Under the pieces are notes generated by a model. It worked only from the letters and a program-made list of their open reading frames with translations, was not told the DNA's origin and ran no database searches. From NCBI RefSeq assembly GCF_005049045.1, contig NZ_SUPK01000003.1, forward strand, positions 124,001 to 188,000: a stretch of DNA of 64,000 bases, in the 5' to 3' direction. Source of the DNA: Cohnella pontilimi (GTDB lineage: Bacteria > Bacillota > Bacilli > Paenibacillales > Paenibacillaceae). Below are positions 45,048-53,807 of this stretch, one piece after another. Each line of letters begins with the position of its first letter. The first letter of the stretch is position 1. The translations under genes and the position numbers were made by a program.

Positions 45048-46136
45048 TCACACGTTATGCGGCAGCTCTACGGACACCTCGCGGCGCTGTTCCGCCGAGC
45101 GGAGCACACCGTCGATGATCGCCTGCTGGATCAAAATCTGTTCCGCCGGAATCGGCGCGGGACGTCCGTCGCGGACCGCTTCGGCGAAATCGTGCACTTT
45201 CGCTTGGAACAGATTGACAGAGTGCGAGATGAGCGGAATCGGCGTCTCCGTATGCCCGCCGAAGTCGTCGTGGAACATCGTCATCGATCCGATGCTGCCG
45301 TCCCACACCCCGGACCAGGGGCCCGTGCCGAACGGCGTCACTTTGATCCCCGCGTCGCTGCCCAGGAACATTGTGGCGCCGAGCGTATCCATATGCATTG
45401 CCCACGAGATTTTGAACGACAGCACCAAGTCGTTTTCGAACCGGACCATCGCCACGCCGAAATCTTCCACTTCAAAACGGTCGGCTTCCGGATGATACAG
45501 CGGATTGCGGCCGAAATGGTTCGACGTGAACGCCGAAACGGTCAGCGGCCGCGGGTGGCCAAGCGTGTTCAGCGCCATGTCGAGCGAATAACAGCCGATA
45601 TCGGCCATCGCTCCCGCGCCGGCCAAATCTTTGCGGATGAACGTGCCGCCCGGCATGCCGCGGCGTCGTCCTCCCCCTGTTTCCACGTAATAAACATTGC
45701 CGAGACGGCCCGATTGCACGATTTCCTGCAGCCGTTTCATATTCGGGTCGTATCGCGGCTGGAATCCGATCGTCAGCATGTTGCCGGTCTCGCGCGAAGC
45801 CTTAACCATATCGAGTGCTTCATTCAGCGTGACGGACATCGGCTTCTCGAGCAGCACCTGCTTTCCTGCCCGCAAAGCGTCCACCGACGTGCGGTGATGA
45901 GAGGCGTTCGGCGTACATATGCTGACGCCGTCCAAATCCAGCTTCAGCATCTCGGTATGGCTGTCGAACGTCTGCGCGTCCGTAAGTCCCAGATTTTCCG
46001 CAAACTGCTGCGCGCGCCCCGGGACAACATCCGCAACGGCGACCACATCCACATACGGTAATTTTTGATAAGCTTCCACATGAAAACGGGCGATCCCGCC
46101 GCTGCCGATAATGCCGATTTTGAGCCTTTTGGTCAT
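45048..46136 (-). CDS. Gfo/Idh/MocA-family oxidoreductase
   Basis: The NAD(P) site IGIIGSGGIARFH opens the protein, and LLEKPMSVT is the catalytic Lys-Pro motif of the family. The C-terminal beta domain is complete (362 residues). These enzymes oxidise or reduce sugars, inositols and related compounds. The start overlaps the stop of the AraC gene (ATGA) and GGGAGG precedes it. It is the last of three coupled genes. Confidence 0.92.
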   Translation of the reverse strand: MTKRLKIGIIGSGGIARFHVEAYQKLPYVDVVAVADVVPGRAQQFAENLGLTDAQTFDSHTEMLKLDLDGVSICTPNASHHRTSVDALRAGKQVLLEKPMSVTLNEALDMVKASRETGNMLTIGFQPRYDPNMKRLQEIVQSGRLGNVYYVETGGGRRRGMPGGTFIRKDLAGAGAMADIGCYSLDMALNTLGHPRPLTVSAFTSNHFGRNPLYHPEADRFEVEDFGVAMVRFENDLVLSFKISWAMHMDTLGATMFLGSDAGIKVTPFGTGPWSGVWDGSIGSMTMFHDDFGGHTETPIPLISHSVNLFQAKVHDFAEAVRDGRPAPIPAEQILIQQAIIDGVLRSAEQRREVSVELPHNV

Positions 46137-47128
46137 GACCGTACTTCCTCCCGTCGGGCTTGCCCGGACGCTCCGTTACTACCGCCGTTCGTGCGCCGGT
46201 ATGTCGCCGGTGTCATCCCGAATTTGTTTTTGAATACCGAAAATAAATAGTTGGGTGTTAAAAAACCATGATCCAGCGCAATCGCTTCGACGGCCCGGTC
46301 GGTCCGGGTCAGATCGGCGCAGACCGCGGCAAGCCGCACATCTTCCACATAATCCCGGAATGTGGTTTGGCCCACACTTTTAAAAATGCGCTGCAGCTGG
46401 CGGGGACTCACATTCACCCGCTCCGCCACTTCCTCTAAGGAGAGCGGCAAACCTTCATTGTCGAGAATGTACTGGGAAGCGAGCTGGAACCGGTGATCGT
46501 TCATATCCCGCTTCGGAATTGCCGGGGCCGGGGCCGATGCCGCGTACACGCGGGCGGTTCGGAGCAAAATCTGCACGATGGCCTGTTTTAAGAGCGTATA
46601 GAAACCAGGCGGCTGTTCCTCCCATATCCGGTAAGCTTCCAAAAACGCTGCCATCGCGTTGTAAGTATCCCACGCGGGTTCAAGGGGCAGCGTCCGAAGC
46701 GTTTCCACACATTCTTCCGCTTCGCGCCTTTCCAAACGTTCCCCGAAATCTTCGTCACCTTCGGCGGCCGGAGACAGAGGAACGATCTCGCAATGAAGAC
46801 AGAGCTCGTGCATCGGATCTTCTTTATCCGATTCTTGCTGATGAATGACGTCAGGACCGGTCAGGTAGAACAACCCTTCATGGAGATCGAACGGTTTATC
46901 GCCCACAACCACCTTGCCCTTGCCTTTCGGGATGAAATGAAATTCGAACTCGGAATGTTTATGAAAAGGAATGACGTAACCCGGTTGAAACACCGTCAAA
47001 TGGCAGCGCAGTACACGAATGCCGTAATCTCCCCACCGGAACCTGAGATCCAGTCTGTCCAGCGCATCGGGCTTGCCGAACATGCGGGAATAAGGAAACG
47101 GTTTGCCGGACGGTTTCCGATCGGTCAC
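46133..47128 (-). CDS. AraC-family regulator with cupin sensor
   Basis: The N-terminal cupin (HLTVFQPGYVIPFHKHSEFE, then KGKVVVGDKPFDLHEG) probably senses a sugar, and the C-terminal AraC domain has LSLEEVAERVNVSPRQLQRI and AVEAIALDHGFLTPNYLFSV. I start at GTG 47128 because it overlaps the stop of the preceding oxidoreductase gene (GTGA) and keeps the cupin whole; a longer frame to 47260 would run deep into that gene. It is the middle gene of a coupled three-gene operon and probably regulates it. Confidence 0.88.
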   Translation of the reverse strand: MTDRKPSGKPFPYSRMFGKPDALDRLDLRFRWGDYGIRVLRCHLTVFQPGYVIPFHKHSEFEFHFIPKGKGKVVVGDKPFDLHEGLFYLTGPDVIHQQESDKEDPMHELCLHCEIVPLSPAAEGDEDFGERLERREAEECVETLRTLPLEPAWDTYNAMAAFLEAYRIWEEQPPGFYTLLKQAIVQILLRTARVYAASAPAPAIPKRDMNDHRFQLASQYILDNEGLPLSLEEVAERVNVSPRQLQRIFKSVGQTTFRDYVEDVRLAAVCADLTRTDRAVEAIALDHGFLTPNYLFSVFKNKFGMTPATYRRTNGGSNGASGQARREEVRS

Positions 47129-48120
47129 GCCAACTCGTCCAATCGTACCGAACGCTTCTCGGCTGCAGAACGGATAGCGGCTTCCATAAGACGAGTTAAA
47201 TCTACCGCCATCGCAATATTGTCGGTCGCTTCGGTTCCGTTCTGGATGTGTTCGACCCACTGGTCGAAAGCCATCGGACGGTTGGCCGGCAGCTCAATGC
47301 TTTCCCAGCCTTGCCCGCGCTTGTTGCTGCGCAGCTGCAATTGGGCTTCCGGGAAACCGAACAGCAGGCTGCCTTCCGTGCCGTGCAGCTCGATGCTGAA
47401 AGGCGAGTGGCTGTTCACAAAGCCCGCTTCGACGATGCCCACAGCGCCGTCCGCGTATTGCAGCATGGCCACCGCGTTGTCTTCCACTTCCTTGCCCGTT
47501 ATGTAACCGTACGTGGCGCTCACCGCCTCCGGCTCGCCGAGGAACCGCCGGACCAAATACATCGGATGGCAGCCCAGATCGATCAATGCGCCGCCCCGGC
47601 ATTGTTCCAGCGAGTAAAAATGCTCCGGCAGCCAACCCGCAGTAGCCCCATTGTGCGATAACCGTGCCCTGGCTAAAGTCAGCCGGCCAAGCAGTCCTTC
47701 CGACAGCACGTTCTCGATCGCCTCGGTGTATCCCTCGTACAATCTGGGAAGCGAAACGGTGAGTTTTACGCCCGCGTCCCTTACGGCCGCAATAATATCC
47801 CGCACCTCCGCGTATGTAGCCGCTACCACTTTTTCCGTGAAAATATGTTTGCCGGCTTGCGCGGCCTTGACCATCACTTCTCGATGAATGTTCGTGGGGG
47901 CGTCGACAACGACCGCATCGATGTCCTGCCGCGCCAGCATCTCGTCCAGCGAAGCATAGAACGGCACCCCATACTTGGCTGCCTTCTCTTGTCCGCGCTC
48001 GGGCAACTCGTCCCATATTGCGGCGATCTCGGTGTCGGGATGCTTCAATACTTGTTTCGTATAATCTTCCGCGTGCACATGCCAATAGCTGATCATACCG
48101 ATTCGGATCAATCGGCTCAC
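47125..48120 (-). CDS. Gfo/Idh/MocA-family oxidoreductase, second type
   Basis: The protein starts IRIGMISYWHVHAEDY, which lacks the usual GxGxxG and has a His-x-His in the loop, as seen in one branch of the family. FTEKVVAAT sits at the position of the catalytic EKP motif, with Val in place of Pro. GCHPMYLVRRFLGEP is the substrate-site helix with its histidine. The start codon is probably GTG at 48120. It is the first gene of the three-gene operon. The substrate is unknown. Confidence 0.88.
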   Translation of the reverse strand: MSRLIRIGMISYWHVHAEDYTKQVLKHPDTEIAAIWDELPERGQEKAAKYGVPFYASLDEMLARQDIDAVVVDAPTNIHREVMVKAAQAGKHIFTEKVVAATYAEVRDIIAAVRDAGVKLTVSLPRLYEGYTEAIENVLSEGLLGRLTLARARLSHNGATAGWLPEHFYSLEQCRGGALIDLGCHPMYLVRRFLGEPEAVSATYGYITGKEVEDNAVAMLQYADGAVGIVEAGFVNSHSPFSIELHGTEGSLLFGFPEAQLQLRSNKRGQGWESIELPANRPMAFDQWVEHIQNGTEATDNIAMAVDLTRLMEAAIRSAAEKRSVRLDELA

Positions 48121-48225
48121 CCCTCACTTTAAATATGCGACACAAGCAAAACATAGCATAGTTAATCACCAGTAATAAATACACTTTTGTGTCATTCTGG
48201 CTATAAATTTGCGACATAAGAACAA

Positions 48226-48243
48226 GCGCCCTGTAGAGGGCGC
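48226..48243 (-). terminator. Short GC-rich hairpin after amino-acid ABC genes
   Basis: GCGCCCT and AGGGCGC pair around a four-base loop, 26 bases after the stop of the ATPase gene. The T-run after it on the minus strand is weak. Confidence 0.55.
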
Positions 48244-48268
48244 CGGTAACGGCCGTGAGGCACGAGAG

Positions 48269-48991
48269 CTATAACACCTTGCTGAGAAACTCCCTTGTGC
48301 GCGGGTGCTGCGGGGCTTCGAACACTTCTCGGGGAGCGCCTTGCTCGACGATCTGACCGTTATCCACGAACAGCAAGCGATCGCCGACTTCACGGGCGAA
48401 GCCCATCTCATGCGTGACGATCACCATGGTCATGCCGTCTCGGGCGAGCGACTTCATCACGTCGAGCACTTCGCCCACCATTTCCGGGTCGAGCGCCGAA
48501 GTCGGCTCATCGAACAGCATCACGTGAGGTCGCATCGCCAGCGCTCTGGCAATCGCGACACGCTGCTTCTGCCCGCCGGACAAGCGGATCGGATAGGCAT
48601 CCCGCTTGTCCCCCAGTCCGACCCGGCGGAGCAGCTCCATTGCGGTACGAGTCGCTTCCTCCCTCGGCGTGTTTCGTACCCGGACCGGCGCGATCGTGAT
48701 ATTTTCGAGTACGGTTTTGTGCGGGAACAAATGAAACTGCTGAAACACCATGCCCATGTTTTGCCGCACCGCATCGATATCGACACCGCGTCCTGTAATC
48801 GGCCGGCCTTCAAATTCAATCGTGCCGGACGTCGGCGTCTCCAGCAGATTGAGACAGCGAAGGAACGTACTTTTGCCGGATCCGCTCGGTCCGATGACCA
48901 CCACAACTTCCCCTTTGGCGATATCGGCGTCGATGCCTTTCAGTACCTCTGTTTTTCCGAATGTTTTATGTAAACTCCTCACTTTAATCAC
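48269..48991 (-). CDS. Polar amino-acid ABC transporter ATPase
   Basis: This is a GlnQ-type ATPase with Walker [10 protein letters not shown], signature [15 protein letters not shown] and Walker [21 protein letters not shown]. The start is GTG at 48991, with GAGGAGG upstream inside the preceding gene, overlapping it by eight bases. It energises the fused binding protein and permease encoded upstream. Confidence 0.95.
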   Translation of the reverse strand: MIKVRSLHKTFGKTEVLKGIDADIAKGEVVVVIGPSGSGKSTFLRCLNLLETPTSGTIEFEGRPITGRGVDIDAVRQNMGMVFQQFHLFPHKTVLENITIAPVRVRNTPREEATRTAMELLRRVGLGDKRDAYPIRLSGGQKQRVAIARALAMRPHVMLFDEPTSALDPEMVGEVLDVMKSLARDGMTMVIVTHEMGFAREVGDRLLFVDNGQIVEQGAPREVFEAPQHPRTREFLSKVL

Positions 48992-50471
48992 TGACCCGAA
49001 GCCTCCTCTCGCCTAGACCGAGCAGCTTGGAGAGCGTGAAGGTAAGCACGAAATAAATCGCCGCGGCCACCAGCAACGGTTCCAGAGGCTGATACGTCGC
49101 CGCCCGGATCGCGTTGGCCTGATAAATGATCTCGCCAAACCCGATGACCGACAAAATCGACGATTCTTTCACGACGACCACGAACTCGTTGCCCAGCGCA
49201 GGGAGCACAGTTTTGAACGCTTGGGGAAGGATGATGAGCCGCAGCGCCATTCCTCTCGGCATGCCGAGCGAGCGCGCCGCCTCCATTTGTCCGCGGTCCA
49301 CGCCCTGGATGCCGGCCCGCATAATTTCGGCGATATAAGCGGAGCTGTTGACGATCAGCGTCAGACAGGCGGCCCCGAACAGGCCGATGTCGAGACCCGC
49401 GAAGAGTGGCAGTCCGTAGTAAAAGAGCAGCAGCTGCACCAGCATCGGCGTACCGCGAATAATTTCCACATAGGCGCTGCCGATGAATTGTACGAGCCAC
49501 AGGCTCGACAACCGAAGCAATGAAATCAGCGTACCGAAAATAAACCCGCCGATCACCGCAACCGCCGACACTTCGAGCGTTAACCGGATGCCGGTCCAGA
49601 AGTACGAACCGTACTCTTTTAAAAATGTGAAATTCCAGTTGTACGCGGGCCGGGCCGCTTGGCCGGTGCCCGTGTCGGGCGATTCCGCCAGCTCCGTCAT
49701 CTCGGCTACCCATTGATCGATTTTCCCCTCGGCCGTCAGCCGGTCCAACGTCGTCTGGATGGCCGAAAGCAGCGAGGTTTCTCCTTTGTTCACGGCCACG
49801 GCGGATCCGCCGGCCTCGCTTTGCGGCTGAATCGCAGACAGGGCGAGATCCGGATTGTTCCGCACGTAGCCTTGGGCAACCGGAAGCTCCACAATCAGCG
49901 CGTCGACTTTCTTCGATTTCAGCTCCAGCACGAGTTCGGTCGTTCTTCCGAGGGCTCTTATTTTCGCGTTCGGAACAGCTTTGGCAATCGTTTCTTGGGT
50001 CGTCCCGATTTGCACGCCGAGCGTCTTGCCCTCGAGATCTTTCATGGTTTTGAATTTGCCTTGGTCGTCGGCGCGGACGAAAACCGCCTGCTTCGCTTCA
50101 TAATAGATGTTGGAGAAATCGACGCTTTTTCTGCGTTCTTCATCCGGCGTCATACCGGCAATGACGAAATCGACACCGCCCGTCTTCAGCTCGGTAAGCA
50201 GGTTGCCGAACTCCATATCTCGAATGACCAGCTCCACGCCTAAGTCTTTTGCAATTTCTTTGGCAATGTTAATGTCGAATCCGACGATTTGATCCTTGCC
50301 ATTTATTTTTTTGTGAAACTCATACGGGGCGTACTCCGCGCTCGTGCCCACTGTGATTTTGCCGGATTTCCGGATATGGTCGAGTTTTGCGCCTTGTTGT
50401 GCGCCGGCATGAGGATGCCCGAATACCGTTACGCAGGCTGCTAAGATGACAATCATCCACCATTTTTTCAT
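48984..50471 (-). CDS. Fused amino-acid binding protein and ABC permease
   Basis: One chain of 495 residues combines a signal sequence (1-24), a PBPb-type amino-acid binding domain (about 32-270, with [14 protein letters not shown] and [12 protein letters not shown]) and a membrane permease domain (about 285-490) with the EAA loop [17 protein letters not shown]. Such fusions (as in GlnP of lactic bacteria) put the receptor permanently on the channel. Together with the ATPase it forms a complete importer of polar amino acids. It diverges from the M20 amidohydrolase gene, which suggests uptake and hydrolysis of amino-acid conjugates. Confidence 0.94.
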   Translation of the reverse strand: MKKWWMIVILAACVTVFGHPHAGAQQGAKLDHIRKSGKITVGTSAEYAPYEFHKKINGKDQIVGFDINIAKEIAKDLGVELVIRDMEFGNLLTELKTGGVDFVIAGMTPDEERRKSVDFSNIYYEAKQAVFVRADDQGKFKTMKDLEGKTLGVQIGTTQETIAKAVPNAKIRALGRTTELVLELKSKKVDALIVELPVAQGYVRNNPDLALSAIQPQSEAGGSAVAVNKGETSLLSAIQTTLDRLTAEGKIDQWVAEMTELAESPDTGTGQAARPAYNWNFTFLKEYGSYFWTGIRLTLEVSAVAVIGGFIFGTLISLLRLSSLWLVQFIGSAYVEIIRGTPMLVQLLLFYYGLPLFAGLDIGLFGAACLTLIVNSSAYIAEIMRAGIQGVDRGQMEAARSLGMPRGMALRLIILPQAFKTVLPALGNEFVVVVKESSILSVIGFGEIIYQANAIRAATYQPLEPLLVAAAIYFVLTFTLSKLLGLGERRLRVSD

Positions 50472-50566
50472 GCTGCTGCACTCCGTTCTTCCCTAAAGCC
50501 TCCTCTTGATTGTTCCCCAGCGAAAACGATACGATGAAGATATTGTGAAAGAAGGAGTGCGGAGCC

Positions 50567-51751
50567 ATGAACCCATTGAAAAACAAAATTCGTGAAACGA
50601 TTGAAGCCCATGCGCCGAAACTGAAGGAGATCGCCGCTTTTATCGGTTCCCATCCGGAATTGGGACATGAAGAGAAACTCGCCTCGGCCAAGCTGACGGA
50701 AGTTCTGGAGCAGCTCGGCTATCATGTGGAACGCGGAACGCTCGGCTTGTCCACCGCGTTTATCGCGGAATACCGTTCTTCCAAGCCAGGACCGGTCATC
50801 GGCTTGCTGGCCGAATACGACGCCCTGCCGGAAATCGGCCATGCCTGCGGTCATCACCTCATTTGCACGATGGCGTTGGGCGCCGCAGCCGGACTTCGTG
50901 CGGTAGCCGACGAAACCGGCGGCACCATCCGTGTATACGGTACACCGGCCGAGGAAACCAAAGGCGCGAAAGTCGATATGGCGGCTGCCGGCCTGTTCGA
51001 CGACTGCAGTGTGGCCATGATGATCCATCCGTACCATCAACACGAAAAGTCCGGCTCGTCGCTTGCCATGGATGCGCTGAAATTCGAGTTTTTCGGGAAA
51101 GCCGCCCACGCGGCCGCCAATCCGGAGCTTGGCATCAACGCGCTGGATGCCGTCATTCAGCTGTTCAATTCCGTCAATGCGCTCCGTCAGCAGACCCCGA
51201 GCCATGCTCGGATCCACGGGATTATTACGGACGGCGGACAAGCGCCGAACATCATTCCCGATTATGCCGCCGCCAGATTTTATACGCGTTCCGCCACCAG
51301 AGCCTATACCGACGAGTTGACCAACCGCGTGAAGGCTTGCGCGGAAGCCGCCGCATTGGCAACCGGGTGCCGGTTCACAGTCACCAACGATGAATATTCC
51401 TACGATGAACTCCGGACCAACCAAGCGTTGTCCGACGCATACACCGCCAATATAGTGGCGACCGGCGTTGCACCCGAGGACATCCATTCCGCGAACGACC
51501 ACGGCTCACTCGATCTCGGCAACGTATCACTTCGCTGTCCGGCGGTGCATCCGTACATTCCCGTGGTGGATCAGCCTTACAACCTGCACACCGTGGAATT
51601 CCGCGACGCCGCTCAACTGGACCGCGCCTACGACGCCATGGTGTTCGGCGCCACGATGCTCGCCTTCACCGCCTGCGATGTGCTCACCGACCCGGACCTG
51701 GCGCGCCGCATTCGCGAAGAATTCGAATCCACGGTTGCCAGCGCTCGATAG
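50567..51751 (+). CDS. M20-family amidohydrolase (M20D type)
   Basis: A metallo-amidohydrolase of 394 residues. Metal ligands are in AEYDALPEIGHACGHH and TPAEETKGAK, and a dimerisation domain follows (about 175-290). It resembles AbgB/PM20D2-like enzymes that split N-acyl or dipeptide-like substrates. AAGGAG precedes the ATG. It is divergent from the amino-acid importer. Its stop codon is directly followed by the 52-bp array. Confidence 0.92.
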   Translation: MNPLKNKIRETIEAHAPKLKEIAAFIGSHPELGHEEKLASAKLTEVLEQLGYHVERGTLGLSTAFIAEYRSSKPGPVIGLLAEYDALPEIGHACGHHLICTMALGAAAGLRAVADETGGTIRVYGTPAEETKGAKVDMAAAGLFDDCSVAMMIHPYHQHEKSGSSLAMDALKFEFFGKAAHAAANPELGINALDAVIQLFNSVNALRQQTPSHARIHGIITDGGQAPNIIPDYAAARFYTRSATRAYTDELTNRVKACAEAAALATGCRFTVTNDEYSYDELRTNQALSDAYTANIVATGVAPEDIHSANDHGSLDLGNVSLRCPAVHPYIPVVDQPYNLHTVEFRDAAQLDRAYDAMVFGATMLAFTACDVLTDPDLARRIREEFESTVASAR

Positions 51752-51990
51752 TAGCGGAGAGCTACTTGTGAGCGGGCGATCAGGTGAAAGGCACGCGATT
51801 AGGTAGCGGAGAGCTACTTGTGAGCGGGCGATCAGCGAGGGGGCACGCGAATAGGTAGCAGAGAGCTACTTAAGGGCGGGCGATCAGCGATGGGGTACGC
51901 GAATAGGTAGCGGAGAGTTACTTAGGAGCAGGCGGTTACTGAAGAGGTACACGAACAGGTAGCGGAGAGCTACTTCTAGCAGGGGGCTAC
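51751..51990. repeat. Tandem array 1, exact 52-bp period
   Basis: Units begin with GTAGCGGAGAGCTACTT at 51751, 51803, 51855, 51907 and 51959, each exactly 52 bp apart; the fifth is partial. The unit start can form a small hairpin (GTAGC / GCTAC). Mismatches increase toward the right. The array begins at the last base of the M20 gene stop codon. Confidence 0.95.
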
Positions 51991-52107
51991 AAAAGCATCA
52001 AACAGATTTGTTAGTGAGCAAAGCCCAAGCGAAGGCGCGGGAGCCTAAGTAACTCCAACTCTCTGACTCCTTTCTCGGATCATCCGCCACTTCGCACCTT
52101 TTCTCGT

Positions 52108-52168
52108 TATCCCCTTCGCTCAGACGGCCGGGAGCCTTACTGCCACGCGAACCTGAGCGAAGGGGATA
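52108..52168. repeat. 16-bp inverted repeat between the two arrays
   Basis: TATCCCCTTCGCTCAG (52108-52123) and its perfect inverse (52153-52168) enclose a 29-base loop. It may be a remnant of a small mobile element or a structural RNA. Confidence 0.8.
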
Positions 52169-52203
52169 TCGATAAAGCGACAAACTCATGATTGCACACC
52201 ACA

Positions 52204-52605
52204 GGTTAAGCCGACGGCACCGGCTTAACGCCCACACACGAGACTGCGCAACACCCGGTTAAGCCGACGGCACCGGCTTAAAGCCCACACACGAGACTGC
52301 ACACCACGGGTTAAGCCGACGGCACCGGCTTAAAGCCCACACACGAGACTGCACACCACGGGTTAAGCCGGCGGCACCCGCTTAAAGCCCTCGCACGAGA
52401 CTGCACACCACGTTTTAAGCCGACGCCACCCGCTTAAAGCCCTCGCACGAGAATGCGTACCACGGGTTAAGCCGGCGGTACCGGCTTAAAGCCCACGCAC
52501 GAGACTGCGTACCATGGGTTAAGCCGACGGCACCGGCTTAACGACCACGCACGAGGCTGCGCACCACCGGGATAAGCAGACGCCACCGGCTTAAACCCCT
52601 CGCGC
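52204..52605. repeat. Tandem array 2, 52-bp period with 8-bp palindromic arms
   Basis: Eight copies align on GGTTAAGCCG at 52204, 52257, 52309, 52361, 52413, 52465, 52517 and 52570, so the period is 52 (53 twice). Each unit holds TTAAGCCG, a seven-base spacer and CGGCTTAA, a hairpin with perfect arms in most copies. Conserved bases (CACGAGACTGC) lie between hairpins. The sequence is unrelated to array 1. No gene lies between 51752 and 52665. Confidence 0.95.
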
Positions 52606-52623
52606 GAGGCCGCGCTCCCAACA

Positions 52624-52662
52624 AAAAACAACCGGTTCCGCCCTGCGGAACCGGTTGTTTTT
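52624..52662 (-). terminator. Terminator of the aldo/keto reductase gene
   Basis: A 17-base perfect stem (arms 52624-52640 and 52646-52662, including ACAACCGGTTCCG) with A- and T-runs. It works in both directions and also shields the gene from array 2. Confidence 0.85.
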
Positions 52663-52665
52663 GCA

Positions 52666-53619
52666 TTAAACTGCCTTGCCCCCGCCCACGATCTCTTCGA
52701 TCGCGGCCAGCGTGTCGGCGGACAATTCTACGCCGGACGCCTTCACGTTTTCCTCCACTTGCTCCGGACGGCTGGCGCCAATCAAGGCGCTTGCCACGTT
52801 CGGCTGACGGAGAATCCACGCGAGTGCCAACTGGCCGGTCGTCAACCCGTTGTCTCGCGCCAACGCCGCCAGCTTCTGCACTTTGTCCAACTTTTCCTGC
52901 GTAATGCCTTTACGCACCCATTCCAGCTGTGCCGCGCGGCTGTCCGCCGGGATATTGTCGACCGAGTCGTATTTGCCGGCGAGCAAGCCTTGGGCAAGCG
53001 GCGAGAACACGATTTGGCCGATGCCTTTGGCTTCGCCGAGCGCGATGATGTCCTTCTCTATGTAGCGCTCGAAAAGGTTATACTGCGGCTGGTTGACGAC
53101 AATCCGATCCAGCAAATAACGGTCGGCCACGCCGAGCGCTTCCGCCATTTGCGCGGCCGTCCATTCGCTCACGCCGGCGTACAGCACCTTGCCCTGCCGA
53201 ATCAAGTCGTCGATGGCCCGCAGCGTTTCATCCACCGGAGTTTCCGGATCGAAACGGTGACAGTAATAGATGTCCACATAGTCCGTGCCCAGCCGCTTCA
53301 AGCTTGCATGCGCCTGCTCCATGACGTGTTTGCGGGACAGTCCGCGGTCGTTTGGCCCTTCTCCCATCGGCCAGAACACTTTGGTCGCGAGCACATAGCT
53401 GTCGCGCGGATACTCTTTCAAGATTGCGCCCATTACCTTCTCCGCTTCACCCCGGTGATACACGTTGGCGGTGTCGAAGCTGTTGATGCCCAACTCGTAC
53501 GCTTTGCGAATCGCGGCGGCGGAACGTTCTTGTTCCACGTAGCCTCCGTACGTCAACCAGCTTCCCAGACTGATTTCACTTACCTTCAAGCCTGTGCGGC
53601 CCATGCGGCGATACTTCAT
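52666..53619 (-). CDS. Aldo/keto reductase
   Basis: A TIM-barrel oxidoreductase of 317 residues. Catalytic residues are seen: Asp in FDTANVYHRGEAE with Tyr, Lys in YVLATKVFW and His in DIYYCHRFDP. The sequence is close to the K-channel beta-subunit-like/YghZ group, which reduces aldehydes such as methylglyoxal with NADPH. It stands alone. Confidence 0.95.
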   Translation of the reverse strand: MKYRRMGRTGLKVSEISLGSWLTYGGYVEQERSAAAIRKAYELGINSFDTANVYHRGEAEKVMGAILKEYPRDSYVLATKVFWPMGEGPNDRGLSRKHVMEQAHASLKRLGTDYVDIYYCHRFDPETPVDETLRAIDDLIRQGKVLYAGVSEWTAAQMAEALGVADRYLLDRIVVNQPQYNLFERYIEKDIIALGEAKGIGQIVFSPLAQGLLAGKYDSVDNIPADSRAAQLEWVRKGITQEKLDKVQKLAALARDNGLTTGQLALAWILRQPNVASALIGASRPEQVEENVKASGVELSADTLAAIEEIVGGGKAV

Positions 53620-53762
53620 TTTCGTTTCTCCTCCTTTTATGCTAGCTGTCTAACGAATTATTAAGCCCTAGGTGACATTTTAACGAATCGCATATAAAAT
53701 GGAAAGGAACGAAACTTGTCTGATTTTGCCAAATGAGTCCTATTACTATGGCACCAATTTTT

Positions 53763-53773
53763 GCCGATATAAT
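53763..53773 (+). promoter_or_regulatory. Possible sigma-D or sigma-A -10 region of the chemoreceptor
   Basis: GCCGATAT (53763-53770) matches seven of eight bases of the sigma-D -10 box used by motility genes and overlaps TATAAT (53768-53773). A clear -35 is not seen for either. Confidence 0.4.
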
Positions 53774-53807
53774 CTAGTACATAATGATGAAGGAGCCGAC
53801 CCCCCAC

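Noticed and set aside
51751-52605. CRISPR array
   Set aside because: The whole 52-bp unit is conserved with no unique spacers, and no cas gene is in the window.
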